Positions 1 to 8,581 of a stretch of DNA of 64,000 nucleotides are shown here, in pieces; positions within the stretch are counted from its first letter, which is position 1, and each line of letters starts with the position of its first letter. The DNA is taken from contig NZ_SOEB01000002.1 of the NCBI RefSeq assembly GCF_004365965.1, forward strand, positions 124,001-188,000. Reading direction: 5' to 3'. The notes below the pieces were generated by a model that was not told the origin of the DNA, made no database searches, and worked only from the letters and a program-made list of their open reading frames with translations. Position numbers and translations under genes: made by a program. Origin of the DNA: Rhodovulum visakhapatnamense. Its GTDB lineage: Bacteria > Pseudomonadota > Alphaproteobacteria > Rhodobacterales > Rhodobacteraceae.

Positions 1-1
1 G

Positions 2-202
2 CTGCTGGCTTCGGTCCTTCCGCTCGTGGCCTGCCAACCCGCGACAACCAAGGAAGGTTGCCCGATCTACCTTTCCGAGTTGGGGCGCGCTGCCACGGAG
101 GCATGCGTCGCTGCCTACTACGAAGAAAGAGCAAGGTCGGCCGGCGGAAACGTCACGCAGTGCAGACCAGTTGGAAACAGCATGTCCTGCGTGACCTACT
201 GA
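2..202 (+). CDS. Small lipoprotein, C-terminal part (5' cut by window edge)
   Basis: An open frame enters from the left edge and stops at TGA 200-202. It begins LLASVLPLVACQP, which looks like the hydrophobic core of a signal peptide ending in a lipobox (LVAC), so only the first few residues are missing. The mature part is about 55 residues with five further cysteines, consistent with a small disulfide-containing periplasmic lipoprotein. No start codon lies inside the window. The family is not recognised. The competing frame that begins at position 58 is arginine-rich and has no plausible start context. Confidence 0.5.
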   Translation: MLASVLPLVACQPATTKEGCPIYLSELGRAATEACVAAYYEERARSAGGNVTQCRPVGNSMSCVTY

Positions 203-311
203 GCGCACAAGTGCATGCCGCGCCTTATGGCCCTACCCCCCATAAATAAGCACTTCAGCGCCTTACGGACCGATGGCGGAATATACCACCGCGTCCGCCA
301 CGCAGTGCGCG

Positions 312-338
312 AGAGCCGCGAACCGGGCTTGCGGCTCT
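312..338. terminator. Hairpin between lipoprotein and TRAP operon
   Basis: AGAGCCGC (312-319) pairs perfectly with GCGGCTCT (331-338) around an 11-nt loop. It sits between two convergent genes, 110 bases after the first and 74 bases beyond the stop of the second. Neither side has a T tract, so if it terminates transcription it is not a canonical intrinsic terminator. Confidence 0.35.
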
Positions 339-411
339 TCCCCGGGACCCGGCAATGAAAGGCCGCGCCGCCGACGGGGTCCGATCTGCGATGGTCGCGA
401 GGCGGCCTCCG

Positions 412-903
412 TTATCCGGCCTGATCCGGGGAATCGCCCCAAAGCGCGTCGATCAGGTCGAACAGGAACTGCAGGGCCAGCGTCCCGAACCCGAGCGGCA
501 AAAGCGCGTAGGGCAACACCATCGGCGTGCCGAAACCGGACGAGACCCGTTCGCCATAGTCCCAGGCCTGCTCTGCCATCAGCGCGCCGCGCCAGGTCAG
601 GATGCCCGCGAAGGCGATACCGGTCAGCGCGACAACGGCGCGTGCGGCGCGGCGGATCAGGGGCGCGGCATTCTCGACGAAGAAGGTGATGCGGATATGG
701 CCGTCGGTGCGCTGGACATCGGCCGCGACCATGACCGCGACATAGATCAGCAGGAAGGTGTTGACCTCCAGCGACCAGGAGGTGGGCGCCGCGAAGGCGT
801 AACGCTGGATCGCGTCATAGCAGATCGTCACCACGATGAAGACCAGCACCAGCTGGCCCACGATCCGGGTGCCCTGAACCATGCGGGTGAAGACCTGTCT
901 CAC
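412..903 (-). CDS. TRAP transporter small permease (DctQ type), second set
   Basis: 163-residue membrane protein with four predicted helices (about residues 15-35, 48-65, 85-105 and 130-150) and the DctQ-typical segment ICYDAIQRYAF near residue 30. In the TRAP family this small subunit joins the large DctM subunit to couple Na+-driven uptake of an organic acid delivered by the periplasmic DctP protein. It is the last gene of a seven-gene minus-strand operon; its start lies 15 bases after the DctP stop. The substrate cannot be read from the sequence. Confidence 0.88.
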   Translation of the reverse strand: MRQVFTRMVQGTRIVGQLVLVFIVVTICYDAIQRYAFAAPTSWSLEVNTFLLIYVAVMVAADVQRTDGHIRITFFVENAAPLIRRAARAVVALTGIAFAGILTWRGALMAEQAWDYGERVSSGFGTPMVLPYALLPLGFGTLALQFLFDLIDALWGDSPDQAG

Positions 904-918
904 GGCGCCCCTCCCCGG

Positions 919-1953
919 TCAGCCGGCCTGGCCGGTGGCCAGCGCGATGGCGCGGTGGCCGGTCTCTTCGCCGACATCCGCGATCCAGGCCGCGCGCACC
1001 TCTTCGGCGGCGGCGTCGAGCGCGGCGAGATCCTCGCCGGTCGGGTCGATCACCTCGATCCCGGCCGCCTCGATGGCAGGCCAGTAATCGTCGCGGTAGA
1101 TCACCTCGTTGGCCTCCTTCGCGCCATTGGCGTCGAACCAGTCGGCCGCGGTCTCGAAGGCCGCGCGCACCTCGTCGCCCATCTTTTCCCAGCGCTGCGG
1201 CGTGACGAAAAGCCCGATGCCGAAGCCGGTGATCGGCAGGCGGTAGACATGGTGCAGCTGTTCCTGCAGCGACCGGCCGATGATGGTCGAGATATTGGCC
1301 ACCGCCGCATCGACGGTGCCGCGCTGCAGCCCCAGATACAGCTCGGACGAGGGCAGCCGCACGGCCGCGCCGTCGAAGCCCTCGACGACCTTGGTGCCCT
1401 CGAAGCTGACGACGCGGACCTTCTTGCCCTTTACGTCGGCGATGGACCGGATCGGAGCGCCCGCGCTCGACCAGAGATATTCGGGCTCGAGCACATTGCC
1501 CATCATCGAGACCATGTAGAGGTCTTCCCTGGCGAGCTCTTCGTTGATCAGGTCGAACAGCGGGCTGCCCTTCCTCAGGCGCTCGGGGTTCTCGTACAGC
1601 GCCTCGACCACGCCGGGCAGGCCGGTGATGCCCAAGATCGGCACCGAGCGGGTGATGTAGCTTGTGGTATGGAACATGAAGTCGATGGTGCCGGCCCTCA
1701 GCGCCGCCAGCTGTTCGTCGGCCTTCAGAAGCTTGCCGCTGTCGTAATAGTCGACATCGACCGCGTCGCTGGCATTCAACCGCTCGACGAACCCGGCAGA
1801 GCCGAAGGACAGCGCGCGATAGCTGGGCGGCAGGTAGCTGACGCCGGTCAGCCGGGTTGCGGCCAGCGCGGGTCCGCCGGTCGCGCCCAGCAGGGCCCCC
1901 GCACCCATCAGCGCCGTGCCGGTCTTCAGGAAAGTGCGTCTGGTCTGGGTCAT
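919..1953 (-). CDS. TRAP transporter solute-binding protein (DctP type), Tat signal, second set
   Basis: 344 residues. The N-terminus MTQTRRTFLKTG is a twin-arginine (Tat) signal, with likely cleavage after ALA near residue 31, so the protein is exported folded. The mature part is a DctP-family periplasmic binding protein (dimension typical at about 310 residues), with the QRGTVDAAV-type stretch that lines the ligand site in this family. The ATG at 1953 is preceded by GGGGAGGAAA at good spacing. The same frame stays open far upstream to 3312, but that part overlaps the DctM gene in another frame and is not coding. In gene order it lies between DctM and DctQ of its set. Confidence 0.88.
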   Translation of the reverse strand: MTQTRRTFLKTGTALMGAGALLGATGGPALAATRLTGVSYLPPSYRALSFGSAGFVERLNASDAVDVDYYDSGKLLKADEQLAALRAGTIDFMFHTTSYITRSVPILGITGLPGVVEALYENPERLRKGSPLFDLINEELAREDLYMVSMMGNVLEPEYLWSSAGAPIRSIADVKGKKVRVVSFEGTKVVEGFDGAAVRLPSSELYLGLQRGTVDAAVANISTIIGRSLQEQLHHVYRLPITGFGIGLFVTPQRWEKMGDEVRAAFETAADWFDANGAKEANEVIYRDDYWPAIEAAGIEVIDPTGEDLAALDAAAEEVRAAWIADVGEETGHRAIALATGQAG

Positions 1954-1994
1954 CTCTGGTTTCCTCCCCTTTTGGTATCCTGATGTGAAACGGG

Positions 1995-3290
1995 TCACAG
2001 AAGTCCGGGCAGCCAGAGGCTCAGCCCCGGAAACAGCACGAAGATCATCAGCATCACGAACTGGACCGCCACGAAGGGCAGCACCGCGCGGACGATCTCC
2101 TCGACGCTGAGCATCGGGCAGACCCCGCGCAACGCATAGAGGTTCAGCCCGACCGGCGGGGTCACCACCGCGATCTCGAGGTTCATCACCAGGATGATGC
2201 CGAACCACAGCGGGTCGTAGCCCAGCGCCAGGATCAGCGGCAAGAGGATCGGCGTCGTCACTACGATCAGCGACACGGCGTCGACCAGCATCCCCAGCAG
2301 CACGAGCGCCAGCATCAGCACCACGAGGATCGCCCAGTCGGGCAGGCTGGTCGCGGTCAGCCGCTCGGTCACGATCTCGGGGACGCGCACGAGGTTGAGG
2401 TAGTCGCCGAAGATCTTGGCGCAGCCGATGATCAGCAGGATCGTGCAGGAGACCTTGACCGACGAGGCCAGGATCTGCCCGAAGCTGCGCAAGCTCAGCG
2501 AGCGGAACACCAGCGCCGCGATCAGGAAGGCCCCGGCGGCGCCGAAGGCCGCGGCCTCGGAGGGCGTGGCGATGCCCTTGTAGATCGCGCCCAGCACGAT
2601 CACCACCAGCAGCAGCGCATGCCAGATCCCGCCCAGCGCGCGCAGCATCTCGGCCGGGCGGGGCGGCGAGCCGCTTTCGCGGGGCGCCTGGTCGGGATGG
2701 CGGCGAACGCGGATGTAGATGTAAAGCGCCAGCGCCCCGGCCAGCGCCAGTCCCGGCACGATGCCGCCGACGAAAAGCGCGCCGACCGACACGCCCGAGA
2801 CCGCGCCATAGATGATGAAGGGCACCGAGGGCGGGATCAGCATGGCCAGCGCCCCCGACGAGACCACCGCCCCCGCCGCCAGCCCGCGCGAATAGCCGCG
2901 TTCCAGCATCTGCGGCACCGCGATCGAGCCCACGGCGGCGACACCCGCCACCGACACGCCCGAGACCGCCCCGAACAGCGCCGAGGCGCCCACAGTGGCG
3001 ATGGCGAGCCCGCCCCTCAGCCAGTACAGCCAGATCGCTGCGGCGCGGAAGAGGTTGGTGCCGACCGGCGTTGCCGACAGCAGGTTGCCCATCAGGATGA
3101 ACAGCGGCAGCGCGATCAGTTCGAAGGAATTGAGCTGGCCGAAGATCGAGGTCGGCGCGAAGAAGAAGGCCAGCGGCCCGCGCGCCATCCACAGCCCCAG
3201 AAGACCGCTGGCGCCAAGTGCCAGGAAGATCGGCGCGCCCATGCCGATCAGGCCGATCAGCAGGACCACCACGAGGACGGGTTCGATCAT
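1995..3290 (-). CDS. TRAP transporter large permease (DctM type), second set
   Basis: 431 residues, the usual DctM size, with about twelve hydrophobic helices. The hallmark LIPPSVPFII is at residues 151-160, and a second TPPVGLNLYAL element near residue 375 marks the internal repeat of the family. It forms the ion-coupled translocation channel. It begins 40 bases after the stop of the first DctM gene, so the two TRAP sets are probably one transcript. The ATG at 3290 has a GGGA-like ribosome site. Confidence 0.9.
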   Translation of the reverse strand: MIEPVLVVVLLIGLIGMGAPIFLALGASGLLGLWMARGPLAFFFAPTSIFGQLNSFELIALPLFILMGNLLSATPVGTNLFRAAAIWLYWLRGGLAIATVGASALFGAVSGVSVAGVAAVGSIAVPQMLERGYSRGLAAGAVVSSGALAMLIPPSVPFIIYGAVSGVSVGALFVGGIVPGLALAGALALYIYIRVRRHPDQAPRESGSPPRPAEMLRALGGIWHALLLVVIVLGAIYKGIATPSEAAAFGAAGAFLIAALVFRSLSLRSFGQILASSVKVSCTILLIIGCAKIFGDYLNLVRVPEIVTERLTATSLPDWAILVVLMLALVLLGMLVDAVSLIVVTTPILLPLILALGYDPLWFGIILVMNLEIAVVTPPVGLNLYALRGVCPMLSVEEIVRAVLPFVAVQFVMLMIFVLFPGLSLWLPGLL

Positions 3291-3330
3291 CGGGCGGTCC
3301 CTTTCGGTTCAATATCGGTGGTCATGCGCA

Positions 3331-4602
3331 TCACAGCCCGTAGGGGATCAGCAGGGCCAGCCCCGGCAGGGCGCACATCAGGACCGCGATCAGCAGCATC
3401 AGCAGGACGAAGGGCGTGACGCCCCGGATCACGGTGCCGATCCCGGTCCGGGCAATCGCCTGGATCACGAAGAGGTTCAGCCCGACCGGCGGCGTGATCA
3501 GCGCGATCTCGATCAGCAGGACGAAATAGACGCCGAACCAGACCGGGTCGATGCCGAAGCCCAGCACCGTCGGCAACAGCACTGGCACCATGATCAGAAG
3601 CATCGACATGCTTTCGAGAAACAGTCCGACGAACAGCAGGATCGCCGAGACGATCAGCAGGAACACCCAGCGGCTGTCGCCCGCGACCGAGAACATCTCG
3701 GCGACCTCGGCCGGGATCTGGTACAGCGTGATCGCGCGGCCGAAGATCTTGGCGCCGACGACGATCAGGAAGATCACCGAGGTCGTCATCACCGAATCCC
3801 GCAGCGCCGCCAGGAAATCCTGCCAGCTCAGCGAGCGTTGCAGCACCGTGATCAGAAGGGCGGCCGAGGCGCCGATGCCCGAGGCCTCCGTGGGCGTGAA
3901 GGCGCCCGAATAGATCCCGCCCAGCATCAGCACCGCCAGAAGCGCGGTCGGCAGGGCTCGGCGGCTGGCGGAAAGGCGCTCGGACCAGCTGGCCTTCTCG
4001 CTCCGGGTGGCGCGGCTGCCGAAGGTGGCGGCGAAGACCGCATAGATGCCGAAGACCAGGATCAGCGCGAGACCGGGCCCGATCCCCGCGAGGAAGAGCT
4101 TGCCGATGCTTTCCTCGGCGATGACGCCGTAGACGATCAGCGGCACCGAAGGCGGGATCAGGATGCCAAGCGTCCCGCCCGCGGCCAGCAGCCCCAGCGT
4201 GAACGAGGTGCCATAGCCGCGCCGGATCATCTCGGGGATGGCGACGGTGCCGACGGTGGCGGCGGTCGTGACCGAACTGCCCGAGATCGCCGCGAAGATC
4301 CCGCAGGACAGAAGCGCCGCGATGCCGAGGCCGCCGGGGAAATGGCCGACCCAGCTTTGCAGCGCCACGAAGAGATCGCGCCCGACCCCGCCCCGCAGCA
4401 GGATGTTCGACATGAACAGGAACAGCGGCACCGCGATCAGCACGAAATCGTTGACGCCGCCAAAGAGGTTCGCGGGGATCAGCGCCAGCGGCAGCCCCTT
4501 CAGCACGATCAGCAGCGTGCCGAGCGAGGCCAGCCCGAACGCGACCGGCAGCCCGGTCAGCAAAAGCGCGATCAGCCCGACGATGATCAGAACCGGGGTC
4601 AT
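3331..4602 (-). CDS. TRAP transporter large permease (DctM type), first set
   Basis: 423 residues starting MTPVLIIVGLIALLL. It contains the DctM signatures LIPPSVPLIVYG and TPPVGLNLFVI and about twelve membrane segments. The start ATG (4602-4600) overlaps the stop of the upstream DctQ by four bases (ATGA), which fixes it; the frame is open further upstream to 4971, but that part lies inside the DctQ gene. It acts with the DctQ and DctP encoded just upstream as a Na+-coupled carboxylate importer. Confidence 0.9.
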   Translation of the reverse strand: MTPVLIIVGLIALLLTGLPVAFGLASLGTLLIVLKGLPLALIPANLFGGVNDFVLIAVPLFLFMSNILLRGGVGRDLFVALQSWVGHFPGGLGIAALLSCGIFAAISGSSVTTAATVGTVAIPEMIRRGYGTSFTLGLLAAGGTLGILIPPSVPLIVYGVIAEESIGKLFLAGIGPGLALILVFGIYAVFAATFGSRATRSEKASWSERLSASRRALPTALLAVLMLGGIYSGAFTPTEASGIGASAALLITVLQRSLSWQDFLAALRDSVMTTSVIFLIVVGAKIFGRAITLYQIPAEVAEMFSVAGDSRWVFLLIVSAILLFVGLFLESMSMLLIMVPVLLPTVLGFGIDPVWFGVYFVLLIEIALITPPVGLNLFVIQAIARTGIGTVIRGVTPFVLLMLLIAVLMCALPGLALLIPYGL

Positions 4603-5201
4603 GCGGTATCCCTTTCGCCGGGCAGGTCGCCTGCGTCGCCATGGCCGAAATCGGGTGCGGGCCGCAGCCACAGCCGCGCCGCGTCGGCGAAGGCCTGCAG
4701 CGCCAGCAGCGCGAAGCCGATCACCACCGGCGCCTCGACGATCCATTGCGGCAGTTGCAGCATGCTGGCGGTGCGCCGCCCCATGGCGATGCTTTCCAGC
4801 ATCTCGCCCCAGCAGAGCCAGACCGCCATCGCCGAGAACCCGCCGATGACCACCAGCGAGAACAGCTCGATCAGCCGGGCCGCGGTCGGGCTGCGCCCGC
4901 CGATCAGCGCGGTGATGCGGATCATCCGCCGCTGCCGCAGGCTTTGCGCCATGGCGACGAAGGTCAGCCACAGCAAAAGCGTGGTCGCCACATCCGAGGT
5001 CCAGCGCGTGGGGGCGTGCAGCACGTAGCGCGCCAGCGCCTCATAGGTGACCATCGCGCAGATCGCGACGAGCGCCAGATCGGCGCCTCTCCCGGCGATG
5101 GCGGACAGCCGGTCGACGGCCCGCAACAGGGCGGGTCCGTCCAGGCGTTCCGGGACCCGCGAAGGGTCCCGGGGCGGCGGCGCGTGCGTGCCTTCGGTCA
5201 T
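4599..5201 (-). CDS. TRAP transporter small permease (DctQ type), first set
   Basis: 200 residues, slightly longer than most DctQ proteins because of a hydrophilic 30-residue N-terminus rich in proline and arginine. Four hydrophobic helices follow, including the family-typical MVTYEALARYVL near residue 50. Its stop overlaps the DctM start by four bases, and it begins 12 bases after the DctP stop, so translation is coupled across the three genes. Confidence 0.88.
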   Translation of the reverse strand: MTEGTHAPPPRDPSRVPERLDGPALLRAVDRLSAIAGRGADLALVAICAMVTYEALARYVLHAPTRWTSDVATTLLLWLTFVAMAQSLRQRRMIRITALIGGRSPTAARLIELFSLVVIGGFSAMAVWLCWGEMLESIAMGRRTASMLQLPQWIVEAPVVIGFALLALQAFADAARLWLRPAPDFGHGDAGDLPGERDTA

Positions 5202-5213
5202 GGCGGAGCGCGA

Positions 5214-6212
5214 TCAGTACAGCGCGCGGATGTCGTCGACGAGCTGCTGTCCGGTGGCGCCTGCATCCTTGATGAAGATGTCGATGGCGGGCGCGGAGGC
5301 CTTCTGCCATTGCGCGATCTCTTCCGGGGTCAACTCGGTCACCGTCGCATTGCCGGTCTCGACCAGCCAGGCCGCGGCCTCCTCGTTCTGCTGCCGGGTC
5401 TTGGCGCGCAGGTCGGCCTCGGCCCGCTGGGCGGCCTCGTCGACCCAGGCGCGTTCCTGATCGCTGAGCCCGTCATAGGTCGCCGGGTTGATCACCACGA
5501 TGAACTCGGCCAGAGAATGGTTGGTCATGGTGACGTGGTCCATCACCTCGTAAAGCTTGCGCGACTTGACGGCGGTGGTGCCGCTCATGCCGATATCGAC
5601 GGTGCCGCGCTGATAGGCCATGAACTGTTCCGACCCGCCCATGACGACCGGCGTGCCGCCGACGGCCTCGATGAAATCGCCAAGCGGCTTGCCCAGCGCG
5701 CGCACCAGCTTGCCCTTCATGTCGGCAGGCGTGCGGATCGGGTGGTCCTTCGACAGGATCTGGACGGGCCCGTAATCCTGCCACCACAGCACCTTTGTGC
5801 CGGTCTCGCCGATCAGCCGGTCGAAGGTCTGGCGCACCGGGCTTTCGGGCTCGGCGGCCTTGGCCAGCACCTCGTAGCTGGGAAACAGGAACGGCTCGCT
5901 GAAGATGCCCGCGGCAGGCACGGTGCCGGAATATTCGTCGGCCAGCACCACCCCCATGTCGATCGCGCCGCTGGCGACCGCCTTCGGCACCTCGCTGCCC
6001 TTGAAGAGCTGGGCGCTGTCGTAGATCTCGACCTCGATCTCGCCGCCCGAAAGCTCTTCGAGCGCCTCCTTGAAGGTGACGACATTGGCGCCGATCGGAT
6101 GATCGACGGACACCTGAACGGTCGCGCGCAGGGTCTTTTCGGCCAGCGCCTGCCCGGTCGTGCCCGCCAACGCGCTTCCCGCCAGCAGGGCGGCAATAAT
6201 ATAGGGTTTCAT
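5214..6212 (-). CDS. TRAP transporter solute-binding protein (DctP type), first set
   Basis: 332 residues with a Sec signal peptide (MKPYIIAALLAGSALAG..., likely cleavage after ALA at about residue 24). The body is a DctP-family fold with the segment QRGTVDIGM around residue 195. The start is preceded by GGGAGGATTACC. Unlike the second DctP in this operon it has no twin-arginine motif, so the two binding proteins use different export routes. It captures an organic acid in the periplasm for the DctQM pair downstream. Confidence 0.88.
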   Translation of the reverse strand: MKPYIIAALLAGSALAGTTGQALAEKTLRATVQVSVDHPIGANVVTFKEALEELSGGEIEVEIYDSAQLFKGSEVPKAVASGAIDMGVVLADEYSGTVPAAGIFSEPFLFPSYEVLAKAAEPESPVRQTFDRLIGETGTKVLWWQDYGPVQILSKDHPIRTPADMKGKLVRALGKPLGDFIEAVGGTPVVMGGSEQFMAYQRGTVDIGMSGTTAVKSRKLYEVMDHVTMTNHSLAEFIVVINPATYDGLSDQERAWVDEAAQRAEADLRAKTRQQNEEAAAWLVETGNATVTELTPEEIAQWQKASAPAIDIFIKDAGATGQQLVDDIRALY

Positions 6213-6323
6213 GGTAATCCTCCCAGGATGTGCCGGTTCCTCGACCGGCGAATGACGGACGGTCGGTGCCGCCCAATGTCTCCCGCGCGGCCCTCCTCCG
6301 GAGCGCGGGAGCCCGTCAGAACG

Positions 6324-7541
6324 TCAGATCACGCCCTCCGCACGCAGCCGGTCCAGCCGGTCGGGCGAAAGCCCCAGATCGTTCAGCAGGATGTCGTCGG
6401 TATGCTCGCCCAGCTCGGGACCGGCATGGCGGATCTCGCCCGGCGTGTCCGACAGGCGCGGCGCCACGTTCTGCATCTTGATCGAGCCGAAATCGCGATG
6501 CGGCAGCTCGACGATGGCCTCGCGCGCCCTGAAATGCGGGTCGTCCAGCATTTCCGCCGCGCTGTAGATCAGCCCGCAGGGCACGCCGTTCTCGTGCAGC
6601 GTCTCTTCCAGCGGCTTCAGATCCAGCGTGCGGGTCCAGTCGTTGATCAGGGCGTCGAGTTCGGTCATGTGCGCACCCCGCGCCGAATGGGTGGCATAAC
6701 GCGGATCCTCGGCCAGATCGGGCCGCCCCATCGCCGAGGCGAGCCTGCGGAACACCGTGTCCTGATTGGCGGCGATCAGCAAAAGCTTGCCGTCGCGGGT
6801 CTCGAACACGTTCGAGGGCGAGACATTGGGCAGCGTCGCGCCGGTCCGTTCGCGGACATAGCCCGCGACATGGTACTCGCTGACGGTGCTTTCCATCATC
6901 GCCAGAACCGCCTCGTAGATCGCGCTGTCGACGACCTGGCCCTGGCCGGTCCGCTCGCGGGCATGCAGCGCCATCAGCGCGCCCATGCAGGCATAGACCG
7001 CCGCCAGCTCGTCGCCGATCGAGATCCCCATCCGGCTGGGCGGGGTCGAGGGGTCGCCCACCACATAGCGCAAGCCCCCCATCGCCTCGCCGATGGCGCC
7101 ATAGCCCGCGCGGCGGGAATAGGGCCCGGTCTGGCCGAAGCCGGTGACGCGGACCATGATCAGCCGCGGATTGATCTTCTTCAGATCCTCATAGCCGAGG
7201 TTCCAGCGTTCCATCGTGCCGGGGCGAAAATTCTCGATCAGGATATCGGTCGAGCGGATCAGCTCGCGCACGATCTCCTGGCCCTCTTCGGTGCGCAGGT
7301 TCAGCGTCAGCGATTTCTTGTTGCGCGCCACGATGGGCCACCAGAGCGACTTGCCATAGGGCTTTTCCTGCCCCCAGACCCGAAGCGGATCGCCCACCCC
7401 CGGCTGTTCGCACTTGATCACCTCGGCGCCGAAATCGGCCAGCAACTGCCCGCAGAACGGCCCCGCCAGCAGCTGCCCCATTTCCAGCACGCGGACATCG
7501 TTCAGCGGCCCGCGTCGCGCGGCCGTTTCTTCGCTTGGCAT
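6324..7541 (-). CDS. CaiB/BaiF-type CoA transferase (class III)
   Basis: 405 residues. The N-terminal VRVLEMGQLLAGPFCGQLLADFGAEVIK and the DILIENFRPGTMERWNLGYE block are hallmarks of class III CoA transferases, which move CoA from an acyl-CoA such as succinyl-CoA to a carboxylic acid. The ATG at 7541 follows GGGAGAGGGAAGACC; the upstream in-frame extension to 7703 crosses the divergent promoter and is rejected. As first gene of the operon with two TRAP importers, it probably activates the imported acid. The divergent neighbour is an HMG-CoA-lyase-like enzyme, which suggests CoA activation followed by retro-aldol cleavage of a hydroxy-dicarboxylic acid. The exact substrate is unknown. Confidence 0.85.
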   Translation of the reverse strand: MPSEETAARRGPLNDVRVLEMGQLLAGPFCGQLLADFGAEVIKCEQPGVGDPLRVWGQEKPYGKSLWWPIVARNKKSLTLNLRTEEGQEIVRELIRSTDILIENFRPGTMERWNLGYEDLKKINPRLIMVRVTGFGQTGPYSRRAGYGAIGEAMGGLRYVVGDPSTPPSRMGISIGDELAAVYACMGALMALHARERTGQGQVVDSAIYEAVLAMMESTVSEYHVAGYVRERTGATLPNVSPSNVFETRDGKLLLIAANQDTVFRRLASAMGRPDLAEDPRYATHSARGAHMTELDALINDWTRTLDLKPLEETLHENGVPCGLIYSAAEMLDDPHFRAREAIVELPHRDFGSIKMQNVAPRLSDTPGEIRHAGPELGEHTDDILLNDLGLSPDRLDRLRAEGVI

Positions 7542-7601
7542 TGGTCTTCCCTCTCCCTTGTCGCGGCGCAGCATGCCGTGCCTCGACTCTCTTTGGAAAT
7601 A

Positions 7602-7611
7602 ATGTATACAA
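7602..7611. promoter_or_regulatory. GTATAC palindrome in divergent promoter, candidate GntR operator
   Basis: ATGTATACAA lies between the CoA-transferase start (7541) and the lyase start (7657) in a short AT-rich stretch. GTATAC-centred palindromes are typical half-site arrangements for FCD-type GntR repressors, and such a regulator is encoded directly after the lyase. It could control both divergent transcripts. This is inference from motif and context only. Confidence 0.45.
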
Positions 7612-7656
7612 ATCTGAAAGAGGGTCTCAACGGATTTCTTGCTCGGGGAGGGAAAA

Positions 7657-8559
7657 ATGAAGGATGTCGTTGAAATTGTGGATGTCACCTTGCGAGATGG
7701 CATTCAAAACGAGAAGACGTTGCTTGATCTGGATACAAAAAAGCGCATGCTGGCCGCGATCATCGACGCCGGAGCAACCCGGATCGAGGTCACCAGCTTC
7801 GTCAATCCCGCGCGGGTGCCGCAGATGGCCGATGCCGAGGCCCTGTGTGCCGATTTGCCCCGCGAAGGGCTGCGCCATATCGGTCTGGCACTGAACCACC
7901 GCGGCTTTGCCCGCGCGCTGGCGGCCGGGCTCGACGAGGTGAATTATGCCATCGTGCTCAGCGACACGTTCAGCCAGCGCAATCAGGGCATGACCACCGC
8001 CGAGGGCATCGCGCTCTGGCACCGCCTCGCGGCCGAGACCGAGGGCCGGGTCGGCACCAATGTCACCCTGGCCGCCGCCTTCGGCTGCCCGTTCGAGGGC
8101 GAGGTCCCGGTGGCGCGGATGATCGAGGTGCTCGAGAAGGTGATGGAGGCCGCGCCCGACGAGCTGACCCTGGCCGACACCATCGGCGTGGCCACGCCCC
8201 GCGACATCGAGGACCGCGTGGGCGCGGTGCGCGCGCGCTTTCCCGACCTGCCCATCCGGCTGCATCTGCACAACACCCGCAACACGGGGCTGGCCAATGC
8301 CTGGGCCGGGTATTGCGCCGGGGTCCGGTCCTTCGACGCCTCGCTGGGCGGCGTCGGCGGCTGCCCCTTCGCGCCGCGGGCGACCGGCAACCTGCCGACC
8401 GAGGATCTGGTTTACATGTTCGAGCGCTCGGGGATTGCCACCGGATACGATCTGGACCGGGCGATCGCGGGGGCTGCGGCGCTTGAGACCGCCCTCGGAC
8501 ACCCGGTTCCGGGTATGCTGATGAAGGCGGGCGGCTTCCCGGCAACCGCCGTGGCCTGA
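7657..8559 (+). CDS. HMG-CoA lyase-like metallolyase (DRE-TIM family)
   Basis: 300 residues. It has the DRE-TIM start signature DVTLRDGIQNE with R13 and D14, the metal-binding H-x-H at residues 203-205, and the GGVGGCPFAPRATGN loop with the catalytic Cys near 236. Classical HMG-CoA lyases read HCHDT where this one has HLHNT, so it is a paralogous subgroup rather than the leucine-pathway enzyme. The reaction is expected to be cleavage of a 3-hydroxy-3-methyl-type acyl-CoA to acetyl-CoA and an oxo acid. ATG 7657 follows GGGGAGGG; an ATG-less start at 7639 lacks a ribosome site. It is followed 22 bases later by a GntR regulator. Confidence 0.82.
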   Translation: MKDVVEIVDVTLRDGIQNEKTLLDLDTKKRMLAAIIDAGATRIEVTSFVNPARVPQMADAEALCADLPREGLRHIGLALNHRGFARALAAGLDEVNYAIVLSDTFSQRNQGMTTAEGIALWHRLAAETEGRVGTNVTLAAAFGCPFEGEVPVARMIEVLEKVMEAAPDELTLADTIGVATPRDIEDRVGAVRARFPDLPIRLHLHNTRNTGLANAWAGYCAGVRSFDASLGGVGGCPFAPRATGNLPTEDLVYMFERSGIATGYDLDRAIAGAAALETALGHPVPGMLMKAGGFPATAVA

Positions 8560-8581
8560 CTTAAGCCGAGGGTGGGGGAAG

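Noticed and set aside
355-1983. Long plus-strand frame opposite the TRAP genes
   Set aside because: Codon-position mirror of the minus-strand genes; charged low-complexity product, no ribosome site. The same holds for the long opposite-strand frames at 4641-7673, 9366-11966, 14758-17448, 46215-48665, 48873-50621 and 57972-59930.
919-3312. A 797-codon open frame spanning dctP and upstream sequence
   Set aside because: Only the last 344 codons are a real protein (Tat signal, DctP fold, ribosome site at 1953). The upstream part is an out-of-frame, Arg/Ala/Gly-rich shadow of the DctM gene.
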